Assembly (NCBI RefSeq): GCF_013488225.1
Contig: NZ_CP041238.1
Location: forward strand, 1,699,501 to 1,763,500
Length of the DNA stretch: 64,000 nt
From: Sinorhizobium mexicanum
GTDB taxonomy: Bacteria > Pseudomonadota > Alphaproteobacteria > Rhizobiales > Rhizobiaceae
Direction of reading: 5' to 3'
Shown in pieces: positions 36,933 to 46,092 of this stretch; the first letter of the stretch is position 1, and the number at the start of each line of letters is the position of its first letter. Position numbers and translations under genes: made by a program. The notes below the pieces were generated by a model. It saw only the letters and a program-made list of their open reading frames with translations, was not told the origin of the DNA and did not search any database.

Positions 36933-38150
36933 ATGGAAGAGTTTCACAAAGTCCGGCGTTTGCCGCCCTATGTTTTCGAACAGGTCAACCGTTTGAAAGC
37001 AAGCGCGCGAGCGGCCGGTGCTGACATCATCGACCTCGGCATGGGCAATCCAGATCTTCCAACCCCGCAATCGATCGTCGACAAGCTTTGCGAGGTCGTC
37101 CAGGATCCGCGCACACATCGTTACTCGTCATCGAAGGGTATTCCCGGGCTGCGTCGGGCCCAGGCCGCTTACTATGCCCGTCGCTTCGGCGTCAAACTCA
37201 ATCCCGAGACCCAGGTCGTCGCGACGCTAGGTTCCAAGGAAGGCTTCGCCAACATGGCGCAGGCGATCACCGCGCCCGGTGACGTCATCCTGTGCCCGAA
37301 TCCGACCTATCCCATCCACGCCTTTGGCTTCCTGATGGCAGGTGGCGTGATCCGTTCCATTTCAGTGGAACCGGACGACAGTTTCTTCGGGCCGCTGGAG
37401 CGGGCCGTGCGGCATTCGATCCCGAAGCCCCTGGCGCTGATCCTCAACTACCCGTCGAACCCGACGGCACAAGTGGCCACGCTCGACTTCTACAAGGAAG
37501 TCATCGCGTTTGCGAAGAAGCACGACATCATCGTGCTCTCGGATCTCGCCTATTCGGAAATCTATTTCGATGACGTGCCGCCACCCTCGGTGCTGGAGGT
37601 GCCTGGCGCGATCGACGTGACGGTCGAGTTCACGTCGATGTCGAAGACGTTCTCCATGCCCGGCTGGCGCATGGGCTTTGCGGTCGGCAACGAGCGGTTG
37701 ATCGCAGCGCTGACGCGGGTCAAGTCCTACCTCGACTATGGCGCGTTTACGCCGATCCAGGTTGCCGCGACGCAGGCGCTCAACGGTGACGGCAGCGACA
37801 TTGCCGAGGTGCGCAACATCTATAAGCGCCGGCGCGACGTGATGGTTGAGAGCTTCGGCAAGGCGGGCTTCGAAGTGCCGCCGCCTCCGGCGACCATGTT
37901 TGCCTGGGCAAAGATCCCCGAGAAGTTCCGGCATCTCGGTTCGCTCGAGTTCTCTAAGCTGCTCGTCGAAAAGGCGGATGTCGCCGTCGCGCCCGGTATC
38001 GGCTTCGGCGAGCAAGGCGACGACTATGTCCGTCTGGCCCTCGTGGAGAACGAGCACCGCATCCGGCAGGCAGCACGCAATATCAAGCGCTTCCTGTCCG
38101 CTGCCGATGAGACGATGCACAACGTCATCTCGCTTAACGCACACCGGTAG
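36933..38150 (+). CDS. alaC: Alanine/pyruvate-type aminotransferase AlaC, 405 aa
   Basis: Class I PLP aminotransferase of the AlaC/YfdZ type (often annotated LL-diaminopimelate aminotransferase). RLPPYVFEQVNRLKASARAA at the start, DIIDLGMGNPDLPTP, and the PLP lysine in SMSKTFSMPGWRMGFAVGN match E. coli AlaC closely by memory. KSYLDYGAFTPIQVAATQAL is also shared. ATG 36933 starts MEEFHKVRRLPP; an upstream GTG at 36903 is unlikely. hom follows in the same direction after a hairpin. Confidence 0.88.
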   Translation: MEEFHKVRRLPPYVFEQVNRLKASARAAGADIIDLGMGNPDLPTPQSIVDKLCEVVQDPRTHRYSSSKGIPGLRRAQAAYYARRFGVKLNPETQVVATLGSKEGFANMAQAITAPGDVILCPNPTYPIHAFGFLMAGGVIRSISVEPDDSFFGPLERAVRHSIPKPLALILNYPSNPTAQVATLDFYKEVIAFAKKHDIIVLSDLAYSEIYFDDVPPPSVLEVPGAIDVTVEFTSMSKTFSMPGWRMGFAVGNERLIAALTRVKSYLDYGAFTPIQVAATQALNGDGSDIAEVRNIYKRRRDVMVESFGKAGFEVPPPPATMFAWAKIPEKFRHLGSLEFSKLLVEKADVAVAPGIGFGEQGDDYVRLALVENEHRIRQAARNIKRFLSAADETMHNVISLNAHR

Positions 38151-38183
38151 GAAATCGGGTAAACCCGATTCAAACCAGAATAG

Positions 38184-38205
38184 CCCCGCCACATCTGGCG
38201 GGGCC
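38184..38205 (+). terminator. Hairpin between alaC and hom
   Basis: GCCCCGCC (38184-38191) / GGCGGGGC (38198-38205), a strong 8-bp stem, but the following bases (CTCCACATG) lack a T-run. Partial terminator or processing site; hom starts 22 bases later. Confidence 0.4.
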
Positions 38206-38226
38206 TCCACATGTTAGGAACTTGCT

Positions 38227-39549
38227 ATGTCAGATGCCCTCAAAATCGGCATTGCGGGCTTGGGGACCGTCGGTGCCTCGCTCGTGCGGATTCTCCAGGA
38301 TCGTCATGAGATGCTGGCAACCACGTGCGGTCGGGCGATCGAGATCATGGCGGTGACGGCGAGGGACCGATCGAGGGACCGCGGCGTGAAACTCGCGAAC
38401 ATCAAGTGGTTCGATGATGCCGTTTCGCTGGCGTCCGAAGCGGATATCGACGTTTTCATTGAGTTAATGGGCGGTGCCGGGGATCCGGCCTATTCGGCCG
38501 TGAAAGCCGCTCTACAGCGCGGTATTCACGTGGTCACCGCCAACAAGGCGCTGCTGGCCGCCCATGGCATCGAGCTTGCCGGCATCGCGGAAGAGCATGG
38601 TGCACTGCTCAACTATGAGGCGGCGGTTGCCGGTGGCATTCCGGTCATCAAGGCGCTTCGCGAGTCCATGACGGGTAACACCGTCTCGCGCGTCTATGGC
38701 ATCATGAACGGCACCTGCAACTACATCCTGACGAAGATGGAGAAGGAAGGGCTTTCGTTCGAAGACTGCCTGAAGGAAGCCCAGCGCCTGGGCTATGCCG
38801 AAGCGGATCCGGCCTTCGACATTGAGGGCAATGATACGGCGCACAAGCTCTCGATCCTGACCAGCCTCGCCTTCGGCACGGCAATCGCCGCCGATGACAT
38901 CTATCTCGAAGGCATCACCAACATCTCGATTGAGGACATCCAGGCGGCGGCCGACCTCGGCTACCGCATCAAGCTGCTCGGCGTCGCGCAGCGCACCGAA
39001 AGCGGCATCGAGCAGCGCGTTCATCCGACGATGGTGCCTTACGATTCCGTCATCGCGCAGGTCGACGGTGTAACGAACGCGGTTGCGATCGAATCCGATA
39101 TTCTTGGCGAGTTGCTGATGGTCGGTCCCGGTGCCGGCGGCAACGCGACTGCTTCGGCCGTGCTCGGCGACATCGCCGATATCGCCAAGAGCCGTCCAGG
39201 CGCACAACACGTACCGGCTTTCGGGCGCCCGGCAACCGCGCTGTTGCCCTACAAGCGGGCCCGCATACAAAGCCATGAAGGCGGCTATTTCATCCGGCTG
39301 AAAGTGCTCGACCGTACCGGCGTCTTCGCGAACATTGCGGGGCACATGGCTGAAAACGATATCTCGCTCGAATCGATCATGCAGCATTCCAAGCACTATG
39401 CGGATCCTGCCGAACCGAAGACGATCATCCTGGTCACGCATGCCACGCATGAAGCTTCCGTGCGCAAGGCGATCGTCGCCATCAAGGGCGAGGGTTATCT
39501 TGTCGGGGAGCCGCAGGTCATCCGTATCGAGCGGCCAAAGGCGGGCTGA
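38227..39549 (+). CDS. hom: Homoserine dehydrogenase, 440 aa
   Basis: NAD(P)H-dependent reduction of aspartate semialdehyde to homoserine for Thr/Met synthesis. The Rossmann motif is IGIAGLGTVGASLVRIL. The signature GIMNGTCNYILTKMEKEGLS and the LGYAEADPAFDIEGNDTAHK catalytic segment are intact. A C-terminal ACT domain (IRLKVLDRTGVFANIAGHMA) suggests threonine feedback. Monofunctional, without an aspartokinase part. Confidence 0.97.
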   Translation: MSDALKIGIAGLGTVGASLVRILQDRHEMLATTCGRAIEIMAVTARDRSRDRGVKLANIKWFDDAVSLASEADIDVFIELMGGAGDPAYSAVKAALQRGIHVVTANKALLAAHGIELAGIAEEHGALLNYEAAVAGGIPVIKALRESMTGNTVSRVYGIMNGTCNYILTKMEKEGLSFEDCLKEAQRLGYAEADPAFDIEGNDTAHKLSILTSLAFGTAIAADDIYLEGITNISIEDIQAAADLGYRIKLLGVAQRTESGIEQRVHPTMVPYDSVIAQVDGVTNAVAIESDILGELLMVGPGAGGNATASAVLGDIADIAKSRPGAQHVPAFGRPATALLPYKRARIQSHEGGYFIRLKVLDRTGVFANIAGHMAENDISLESIMQHSKHYADPAEPKTIILVTHATHEASVRKAIVAIKGEGYLVGEPQVIRIERPKAG

Positions 39550-39582
39550 TCGCCCTCTGACACATTAAAACTGTTGAGAAAC

Positions 39583-39616
39583 GGCTCCGACAGGCCTCCG
39601 GCCCGCCGGAGCCTTG
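39583..39616 (+). terminator. Possible terminator after hom
   Basis: GGCTCC (39583-39588) and GGAGCC (39608-39613), with further CTCCGG/CCGGAG pairing inside, followed by TTGTTC. Weak T-run. Confidence 0.4.
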
Positions 39617-39681
39617 TTCATTCGGGTTCTGCCAGCCCGAAATGTCCGCTAAGAACAGGGGAATGCAGGCGGGCAAATAGC

Positions 39682-41484
39682 ATGGACGTATTGGCGGATC
39701 CGATCCAACGGGCATTTCTCGGCGTCGAGCGCTCGGTCAGCGGGCAGCGCTGGGTGTCGCGTCTGGATCAAGCCGGGCAAAACCGGGCGTTGGCGATCAG
39801 CCAGGTCCATGGCTATTCCGAGATGATCGCCCGCGTGCTGGCGGGCCGCGGCGTAGCGCTCGATGATGCCGCCGCCTTTCTCGATCCGACGCTTCGCGCG
39901 CTGATGCCTGATCCGGACACGTTGACCGATTGCCGCAAGGCGGCCGAGCGGCTGGCACTGGCGATACGCCGCCGCGAGAAGATGGTAATATTCGGGGACT
40001 ATGACGTCGACGGCGCCGCCTCTTGCGCGCTGATGGTCCGCTTCCTGCGCCACTTCGGCATTGAGGCCGACATCTATATTCCGGACCGCATCTTCGAAGG
40101 TTATGGCCCGAATCCGCAGGCGATCGAGCAACTGGTCGACAACGGCGCCAATCTTATCGTTACCGTCGACTGCGGCTCGACCAGTCTTGAGTCCCTCGCG
40201 GTTGCCGCCCAACGCGGCATCGATGTCGTCGTCATCGACCACCATCAGGTGGGCTCTTCCCTTCCGCTGTGCCATGCGCTCGTCAATCCGAACCGCGAGG
40301 ACGACTTGTCGGGTCAGGGACATCTTTGTGCTGCCGGCGTCGTCTATCTTGTGCTCGTCAACACCTTGCGGGTGCTGCGCGGCCAAGGCGAGGCGCGTGC
40401 CGCGTCGTTCGATCTGTTGGCGCAGCTTGATCTTGTCGCATTGGCGACAGTCTGCGACGTGGTGCCGCTCAAGGGGCTCAATCGCGCCTATGTGGTCAAG
40501 GGCCTGATCGCCGCGCGTCATATGGGCAATCCGGGCCTCGCGGCGCTTCTCCGTAAGGCTGCGATCGGTGGCCCCGTGACGCCGTATCATCTTGGATTCC
40601 TGATCGGCCCGCGTATCAATGCGGGCGGACGAATCGGCGATGCCGCGCTCGGCAGCCGGCTACTGACGCTCGACGATGCGGCGGCCGCAGAAGTGATCGC
40701 CAGCCGGCTCGATGAGCTTAACCGCGAGCGTCAGGCCATGGAGGCGGCGATGCTCGCCGAGGCCGAAGCGGAGGTGTTGGCGGAATACGGGACCGGCGAG
40801 GCGGCCTCGGTGATCGTCACGGCGCGAGAAAACTGGCACCCGGGGATCGTCGGGCTCATTGCAGCCCGCATCAAGGAAAAATTCCGCCGGCCGGCCTTTG
40901 CGATCGCCTTTGATCCGAGCGGGCGAGGAACGGGGTCTGGGCGTTCGATCAATGGCTTCGACATGGGCAGGCTGGTGCGGGCGGCGGTCGAAACCGGTCT
41001 TCTCGTCAAGGGCGGCGGCCACGCAATGGCAGCCGGCTTGACGGTCGAACGCGCGAACCTCGGCAGGCTTCGTCAGCTCTTCGAAGAGCGTGCCGAAGCG
41101 GTGGTGCGCGATCTTGTGTCCACGGAAACCCTGAAGATCGATGGCGCGCTTGGCGCGTCGGGCGCGACGATCGAGCTGGTCGATCTGCTGGAGCAGGCGG
41201 GTCCCTATGGTTCTGGGCATCCGCAGCCGGTCTTCGCCTTTCCGCAGCACCGCCTGCGCGACTGCCGACAGGTCGGTTCCAATCACGTCAAGGTAACGCT
41301 CGAGGGCCAGGATGGCAGCCGGATCGACGGTATCGCCTTTCGCGCCGCGGAAACACCTCTCGGCGACTTTCTGCTCCGCGGCCGCGGTGCCACCATCCAT
41401 GTCGCCGGATCGCTTTCCGCAGACCTCTGGCAAGGCACCCGACGCGTCCAACTGCGGGTGACGGACGCCGCAAAAGCGACCTGA
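39682..41484 (+). CDS. recJ: Single-stranded-DNA exonuclease RecJ, 600 aa
   Basis: 5'-3' ssDNA exonuclease of recombination and mismatch repair. DHH-family motifs: IFGDYDVDGAASCALMVRFL, VTVDCGSTS, VIDHHQV, and DHHA1 motif KGGGHAMAAGLTV; RSINGFDMGRLVRAA and the OB-like C-terminus (PQHRLRDCRQVGSNHVKVTL) are typical. ATG 39682 (MDVLADPIQRAFLGVERS) is the usual rhizobial start. In my recollection many rhizobia have glpX between hom and recJ; here the gap is only 130 bases. Confidence 0.96.
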   Translation: MDVLADPIQRAFLGVERSVSGQRWVSRLDQAGQNRALAISQVHGYSEMIARVLAGRGVALDDAAAFLDPTLRALMPDPDTLTDCRKAAERLALAIRRREKMVIFGDYDVDGAASCALMVRFLRHFGIEADIYIPDRIFEGYGPNPQAIEQLVDNGANLIVTVDCGSTSLESLAVAAQRGIDVVVIDHHQVGSSLPLCHALVNPNREDDLSGQGHLCAAGVVYLVLVNTLRVLRGQGEARAASFDLLAQLDLVALATVCDVVPLKGLNRAYVVKGLIAARHMGNPGLAALLRKAAIGGPVTPYHLGFLIGPRINAGGRIGDAALGSRLLTLDDAAAAEVIASRLDELNRERQAMEAAMLAEAEAEVLAEYGTGEAASVIVTARENWHPGIVGLIAARIKEKFRRPAFAIAFDPSGRGTGSGRSINGFDMGRLVRAAVETGLLVKGGGHAMAAGLTVERANLGRLRQLFEERAEAVVRDLVSTETLKIDGALGASGATIELVDLLEQAGPYGSGHPQPVFAFPQHRLRDCRQVGSNHVKVTLEGQDGSRIDGIAFRAAETPLGDFLLRGRGATIHVAGSLSADLWQGTRRVQLRVTDAAKAT

Positions 41485-41523
41485 CGAATTCGAGAGCGTG
41501 GAGTCTGATGGGAGTGCGGCCTG

Positions 41524-41632
41524 CAAGAGCAATTCCAGGAAAAGTGTGTAACGGTTTTCTGTCCGGAATTGCGTAGTTTCAAAGGGTTAGATCATTTCAT
41601 TGTTTCAATGAAGCAATGAAATGATCTGAGTC
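41524..41632 (+). repeat. AGCAATTCCGG-type double palindrome, best copy
   Basis: Palindrome 1: GAGCAATTCC (41527-41536) / CCGGAATTGC (41562-41571) around AACGGTTTTCTG. Palindrome 2: AGATCATTTCATTG (41589-41602) / CAATGAAATGATCT (41614-41627), a 14-base perfect arm. This is the clearest of the copies at 30.6, 31.95 and 41.5 kb. Confidence 0.75.
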
Positions 41633-41704
41633 ACAGCCTGCTCCTTGCCGATGCCAGGTCCGTCCCGACGCCATCCGTCAGTTGCCTCCGAGTGCGAACC
41701 GCAC

Positions 41705-41977
41705 CTATCGAAAACTGAAGCCCTCGGGTGCGCCGATCTGCGGTACGATCGTTGGGTCGGAGAAATTGCGGTAGCCGAGCAGCGGAACGTCGCATTTCAG
41801 ATCAAACCTGCCGACAGGGGCTTTCCGGACACAATCATTCATCGTGCGATACGGATGGCCCGCTATCTGATGGGTTCCAGGCGTAGACTCGATACTTCCC
41901 GTCACGGCGGTGCACGAAACGAGCGCCCCACTAGAAAGCCAGCAGGCCGCAATCAATCTCGACGCACGATACTTCAT
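41705..41977 (-). CDS. Small lipoprotein, 90 aa
   Basis: N-terminus KYRASRLIAACWLSSGALVSC is a lipoprotein signal with lipobox LVSC. The mature part is ~70 residues with two further Cys (MNDCVRK, LKCDV) and ends in PTIVPQIGAPEGFSFR. GGGGGG precedes ATG 41977. No family recognised. Confidence 0.65.
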   Translation of the reverse strand: MKYRASRLIAACWLSSGALVSCTAVTGSIESTPGTHQIAGHPYRTMNDCVRKAPVGRFDLKCDVPLLGYRNFSDPTIVPQIGAPEGFSFR

Positions 41978-42170
41978 GGATGGCCCCCCTTTTTCATCCC
42001 AGCCGCGCTCGGGCCAGCAGCCCCGGGGCCAGGGCTCCTAGTATATCAGAAATCTCTCAAATATTGGCGCGCAAGCGCTGTAACACGAAAGGCCCAAGGT
42101 GTCTGGCTACCTTGACCGGGATCTTCGGGTCGGCGTCTAAAGCCTGTAATTATTTGATTGGATTGGATTA

Positions 42171-42246
42171 TGGCACGCCCAACGGGACTCGAACCCGTGT
42201 TTCCGCCGTGAAAGGGCGGCGTCCTAGACCGCTAGACGATGGGCGC
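42171..42246 (-). tRNA. tRNA-Glu (UUC), copy 1
   Basis: Minus-strand cloverleaf GCGCCCA ... TGGGCGT plus G and encoded CCA. Anticodon stem CCGCC/GGCGG around CTTTCAC gives TTC. T arm CGGGTTCGAGTCCCG. Its own promoter lies upstream at 42262-42290. Confidence 0.96.
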
Positions 42247-42261
42247 CCAAGACGAGGTGGC

Positions 42262-42290
42262 TTATAGAGAGCACTTCGGATTCCCGCAAG
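42262..42290 (-). promoter_or_regulatory. Promoter of tRNA-Glu copy 1
   Basis: Minus strand CTTGCG (42285-42290), 17-base spacer, CTATAA (42262-42267), matching the rhizobial sigma-70 consensus; the mature tRNA begins 16 bases downstream. Confidence 0.75.
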
Positions 42291-42407
42291 TGAGCGAGCG
42301 CCATTAAATTCGATTTTTGCGGGAAACTTGTGGAGAGGTTCGGCGCGATCAGTGGCGAACGTTCGTTCGCTGCCAGGTGTCATTAACATCCACGAGCGAA
42401 ATGGGAT

Positions 42408-42482
42408 TGGTACGCCCAACGGGACTCGAACCCGTGTTACCGCCGTGAGAGGGCGGCGTCCTGACCGCTAGACGATGGGCGC
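42408..42482 (-). tRNA. tRNA-Glu (CUC)
   Basis: As the neighbours but the anticodon loop CTCTCAC gives CTC, the D-arm region lacks one base (GGTCAGGAC versus GGTCTAGGAC), and the discriminator is A. CCA encoded. Confidence 0.95.
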
Positions 42483-42498
42483 GCCGGACGAATTGCAC

Positions 42499-42527
42499 AT
42501 ATAGCTCAAGCCTTCCGATTTCCCAAG
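42499..42527 (-). promoter_or_regulatory. Promoter of tRNA-Glu (CUC)
   Basis: Minus strand CTTGGG (42522-42527), 17-base spacer, CTATAT (42499-42504). Confidence 0.7.
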
Positions 42528-43250
42528 CCCGCCGCAAGCGACTTTGCGCAAAAAAACACTCGGCAACAGCAAAAAGGAAAGACGCGGAAGGGATGGCACT
42601 CCCGATGGGACTGCCATCCCATTTGTTCTTGCTAAACTTTTTGGGGAAAACCCTCTGTTCGCACTTTGTCGCATTTCCCGGCGGGGAACGGGGACCGTCC
42701 TGATGGTGGCGAGAACCGCCGCCGGGAGAGTTTTGGCGGCCAATCCCGGCGGCGACCAACGAGGGTGTTGCCAGCATGAAACGGAGGAGGTGGGGGACCG
42801 TCCTCCGGGTTTCAAAGCTGCCTCGTCGCGGATGGTTACTAGTGTCACCCCACGCCAAAACATAGTGACAAATTCGTAATCATTAACTCTCGGGACGATG
42901 AGGACATATGGAGAGCGCGACCGGGGCGAAGCGGAGCGCCAATCGTGACATGCGGGATATCGACAAACTCAACCGAGGAGGATTACCCATGCCAAGGCCT
43001 TTGCCACCGACCTCGCCGAGAGCGGCGCGAGCGGGACCGAGATCTCCAGCACAGCCTGACGCATAGCAGCCGCAGCAAGCACGCGTCTATATGAAGGAGA
43101 TGAACGAGAGGAAGGCCCGAAGGCGATGATGTCGCTCGAAGAAACGAGGCGGCGGACCAGGCATTCAAAGGTCAGCGTCGTCAAATAGCATTCCCCGAGA
43201 ATTAGGGAACCTGACTTGAAGAACTGCTGTCTAAGTATTTGATTTATGAA
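42528..43250. other. Gene-poor spacer between tRNA-Glu genes
   Basis: About 720 bases with no convincing gene. GAGGAGG sits before an ATG at 42989, but the frame (MPRPLPPTSPRAARAG) is only 25 codons; the adjacent frame reads HAKAFATDLAESGASGTEIS before a stop, suggesting a decayed, frameshifted gene. A leftward frame at 42969-43262 runs into the tRNA and is rejected. Confidence 0.4.
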
Positions 43251-43326
43251 TGGCACGCCCAACGGGACTCGAACCCGTGTTTCCGCCGTGAAAGGGCGGC
43301 GTCCTAGACCGCTAGACGATGGGCGC
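43251..43326 (-). tRNA. tRNA-Glu (UUC), copy 2
   Basis: Identical over its 76 bases to copy 1, with identical first ~22 upstream bases. Confidence 0.96.
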
Positions 43327-43341
43327 CCAAGACGAGGTGGC

Positions 43342-43370
43342 TTATAGAGAAGCCTTTTGGTTCCCGCAAG
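43342..43370 (-). promoter_or_regulatory. Promoter of tRNA-Glu copy 2
   Basis: Minus strand CTTGCG, 17-base spacer, CTATAA, positioned as for copy 1. Confidence 0.75.
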
Positions 43371-43499
43371 TGATCAACTGCCGCCAAATCGTATTTTTCT
43401 TGCGGAAAAGTCTTGAAAGTTTTCCGTATTCCTCGGGAAAGCATAAACGCGGTGCGAGATCGCAGCCACAAAGTATCCGCAACTATATTTAAGAAGGAA

Positions 43500-43575
43500 T
43501 GGCACGCCCAACGGGACTCGAACCCGTGTTTCCGCCGTGAAAGGGCGGCGTCCTAGACCGCTAGACGATGGGCGC
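43500..43575 (-). tRNA. tRNA-Glu (UUC), copy 3
   Basis: Identical over its 76 bases to copies 1 and 2; encoded CCA. Confidence 0.96.
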
Positions 43576-43590
43576 CCAAGACGAGGTGGC

Positions 43591-43619
43591 TTATAGAGAG
43601 GCCTTTGGATTCCCGCAAG
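43591..43619 (-). promoter_or_regulatory. Promoter of tRNA-Glu copy 3
   Basis: Minus strand CTTGCG (43614-43619), 17-base spacer, CTATAA (43591-43596). Confidence 0.75.
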
Positions 43620-43717
43620 CGGCTAAATTCATTTTTCTCAAAAAAATGACAGCGCGACCGAACGGGCTTTCTTCACGCTTCGTGAGAGCTCTTTAGCACC
43701 TCAACGATCGCGAAGCG

Positions 43718-45046
43718 TCACCCCTTGCGCCGGCGGCATCGCCAGTTCCAGTCGCGCTCGGGACCGATGTCGATGTGAACCGATTCGGTGTGGCAATAGG
43801 TGCCGACGCCGCCACGACCCGGAATGCTGCGCAGGAAGCTCGCGAGGTCCCACTTGTTGACACCCTTGACCTGGATGTCGGCGGCTTCGCATCGCGTGTG
43901 GAGAGACTGGCGTTTCCGGTTGACCTTGATCGCCCGCAGTCCGGAGGTGACCATGACCTTCTGGCCGTAATGCCTCTCGACCGTCTTCAGCATCTCGAGA
44001 AGCTCTGGCCTGAAGCAGCCGGTTTCCACCCTCTCTGTCTGGAGCACAAGGCCGTTTGGCGCGAGACGGGCGAGGCCGGACAGTGCCGCCGTCTGGACTG
44101 GCGCGTCCTCCTCGTCGGCGACGTGATCTTCATGCTCCATGCTGAAAAGCGGATTCATGTTGACCCCAGGCAAAGAGTTGTAGGCGAGCGAGGCGACTTG
44201 CGGCTGGCCCGCATTGCTCGCCGTGATGGTCTTCTTCTCCGTCTGCTGGACGGTGGGTTCGCCGTCGGCCCGCGGCTTCTCCTTTCGCTTCGGTGCAAAG
44301 AGGCTTGCGAGCGTCCAGGTCTTGGTCCTTTGCTGCGTCTCGCCCTCTTTTTTCGCCGGATCGACCGGTTGACCGGGATTCGCTTGCGGAAGTGTCGCCG
44401 GATCCACCGAGGCAACTTCTACCGGCTGCAACTCGACCGGCATTTTTCCGGACAGTGCAGCTTGCGCGCTGAGCGGCAGCGGAACCACGAGCGGGAGGTC
44501 GGCATCTGTCGCCGGTTCGCTCGCGGCGGCCCCTGCAACGGTCTGCTCTTCAGCCTGCGTCTCGTTGCTGGCGCCCTGCGATGGAGCGGTGGGCTCGGCC
44601 ATGGTTTGCCCGTTGCTGAAGAGGCTGTTGTTTGTCGCATTGATAGCCGTTGGTTGCGGCAGGATAGCGTTGCCGCGCGCTGCACCTGCCGCCTGGTTGG
44701 CATCCGTTTGGGCATCAGCCGTGGCGGCGGGCGTTTGTCCGTAAATGCTGGACGAGGCGGCGCGCAGGCCCGTGTTCTGCATCGTCAATGATTGCCGTGT
44801 CGCCGCCGGATCGGTCTGCGCGGCAGCGCTCGTAACCTGAGGCCCGACGGTTCCGGAGTCGGACGCGGTTTGCGCCTCGCCGCTTTCGGCCGCCGCCTGC
44901 GATAGTGCCGCCGATTGCTGCGGCTTCAGGGAAGCCACCTCGTCGCTGGTCGACGACATGCAGCCTGCCAATGCGAATAATGATACGGATAGTGCGGCCG
45001 CGCGTCCGAACGTCACGAACGCGCATTTCCCCTCCAGATGTTGCAA
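43718..45046 (-). CDS. DUF882 (M15-like) lipoprotein, 442 aa
   Basis: Envelope protein with a C-terminal YcbK/DUF882 peptidase-M15-like domain. The zinc-site residues appear conserved: SLHTRCEAADIQVKG (HxxxxxxD) and SVHIDIGPERDW (HxD), with VTSGLRA before them. Lipoprotein signal LSVSLFALAGC, then ~300 residues of Ala/Ser/Gln/Pro-rich linker. Start is uncertain: TTG 45046 (after GGGGATAAG) or GTG 45016; the frame open to 45211 is unlikely. Probably cleaves or binds peptidoglycan cross-links. Confidence 0.78.
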   Translation of the reverse strand: MQHLEGKCAFVTFGRAAALSVSLFALAGCMSSTSDEVASLKPQQSAALSQAAAESGEAQTASDSGTVGPQVTSAAAQTDPAATRQSLTMQNTGLRAASSSIYGQTPAATADAQTDANQAAGAARGNAILPQPTAINATNNSLFSNGQTMAEPTAPSQGASNETQAEEQTVAGAAASEPATDADLPLVVPLPLSAQAALSGKMPVELQPVEVASVDPATLPQANPGQPVDPAKKEGETQQRTKTWTLASLFAPKRKEKPRADGEPTVQQTEKKTITASNAGQPQVASLAYNSLPGVNMNPLFSMEHEDHVADEEDAPVQTAALSGLARLAPNGLVLQTERVETGCFRPELLEMLKTVERHYGQKVMVTSGLRAIKVNRKRQSLHTRCEAADIQVKGVNKWDLASFLRSIPGRGGVGTYCHTESVHIDIGPERDWNWRCRRRKG

Positions 45047-45211
45047 CGTCTTATCCCCGCTCTCCGTGCACGTCCGAGGCTTCGCAATCGCACATGCATT
45101 AAGTCTCAGTTCCGAAACATCGCCCCAGAACAAACAACTCATTTTCCTCGCGGTGAGCAAAAGCCACACCACGGGAAAGGTCAGGCCAAGTAAAGGGCTT
45201 TGACGCCGCAA

Positions 45212-45457
45212 TTGATTGCGAAGCAGAACCCCGTTTCAACGTCTGGTGCGCAAAGTTAATGAACATCGCGCAATTTGTAAACCTGCACTAACCTTTTCGT
45301 GCCTTCATGATAGATACGCAAAAAGGCCCGGCATCCTGGCCGGGCCGAAGATCATTCGTCGATATGTCCGATCTTTCGGGCTTCGCCTTGGGTGCCGTGC
45401 CAAGCGGACCAAGCCGATGACACGGTTGGAAACTATTCAGCCGAAATTGCGCGGAGC
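45212..45457. other. Spacer holding a leftward terminator
   Basis: Short intergenic stretch between the DUF882 gene and gloA; only the terminator at 45320-45346 is recognised. Confidence 0.4.
45320..45346 (-). terminator. Rho-independent terminator of gloA
   Basis: On the minus strand GGCCCGGC / GCCGGGCC stem followed by TTTTT, ~110 bases past the gloA stop. Confidence 0.75.
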
Positions 45458-45898
45458 TTACCAGCTGCCGGTATTGCTCATCGAAGCCCAGGGCTCCTGC
45501 GCGGGCAGGTGCTCGCCTTTCTGCAGGATCTCGATCGAAATTCCGTCCGGTGAGCGCACAAAAGCCATGTGCCCGTCGCGCGGAGGACGATTGATGGTCA
45601 CGCCATTGTCCATCAGATGTTTGCAGAAGCCGTAGATGTCGTCCACTTCGTAGGCGAGGTGGCCGAAGTTGCGGCCGCCGGTATAGTCCTCCGTGTCCCA
45701 GTTATAGGTGAGTTCGAGGCAGGGGGAGGCTGCGTCCTTGGCCTGCTCGACGTCGCCGGGTGCGGTAAGAAAGACCAGCGTGAATCGGCCTTTTTCGTTT
45801 TCGTAGCGGCGGATTTCCTGGAGGCCGAAAAGCGTGCAGTAGAAGTGAAGAGCCTTGTCCAGGTCGTTTACACGAACCATCGTGTGCAGATAGCGCAT
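45458..45898 (-). CDS. gloA: Lactoylglutathione lyase (glyoxalase I), 146 aa
   Basis: Converts the methylglyoxal-glutathione hemithioacetal to lactoylglutathione. The four metal ligands fit: His5 ([10 protein letters not shown]), Glu in CLELTYNWD, His in [10 protein letters not shown] and Glu in ISIEILQKG. Single-domain glyoxalase of normal length. ATG 45898 gives the canonical MRYLHTM start; the upstream extension to 45988 is unsupported. Confidence 0.96.
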   Translation of the reverse strand: MRYLHTMVRVNDLDKALHFYCTLFGLQEIRRYENEKGRFTLVFLTAPGDVEQAKDAASPCLELTYNWDTEDYTGGRNFGHLAYEVDDIYGFCKHLMDNGVTINRPPRDGHMAFVRSPDGISIEILQKGEHLPAQEPWASMSNTGSW

Positions 45899-46092
45899 TG
45901 GGTTGTCCCTGTTTCTGAGAATATGTCGTATACTTATCCTGCAGCAAGCCAGAGGCAAGGCTGCGTCCCCATAAATGACCCCGGCCAAAATATGTCGAGG
46001 GACTTGCGCATGCGCGGCGGGACGATGTTATTCTGGTCAATAAGAATCAGTTAACCGTATCAAGAGTTGCGCGTAAACGAGGGGCTGGGAGA

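Noticed and set aside
42171..43575. CRISPR-like regular repeats
   Set aside because: The 76-base repeats are tRNA-Glu genes with cloverleaf, anticodon and CCA; spacers are unequal and contain promoters.
44715..45026. ATG 45026 frame with a good GGAGGGG site
   Set aside because: Arg/Ile-rich frame (IRIIIRIGRL) without homology; the lipoprotein signal in the neighbouring frame is the real coding frame.
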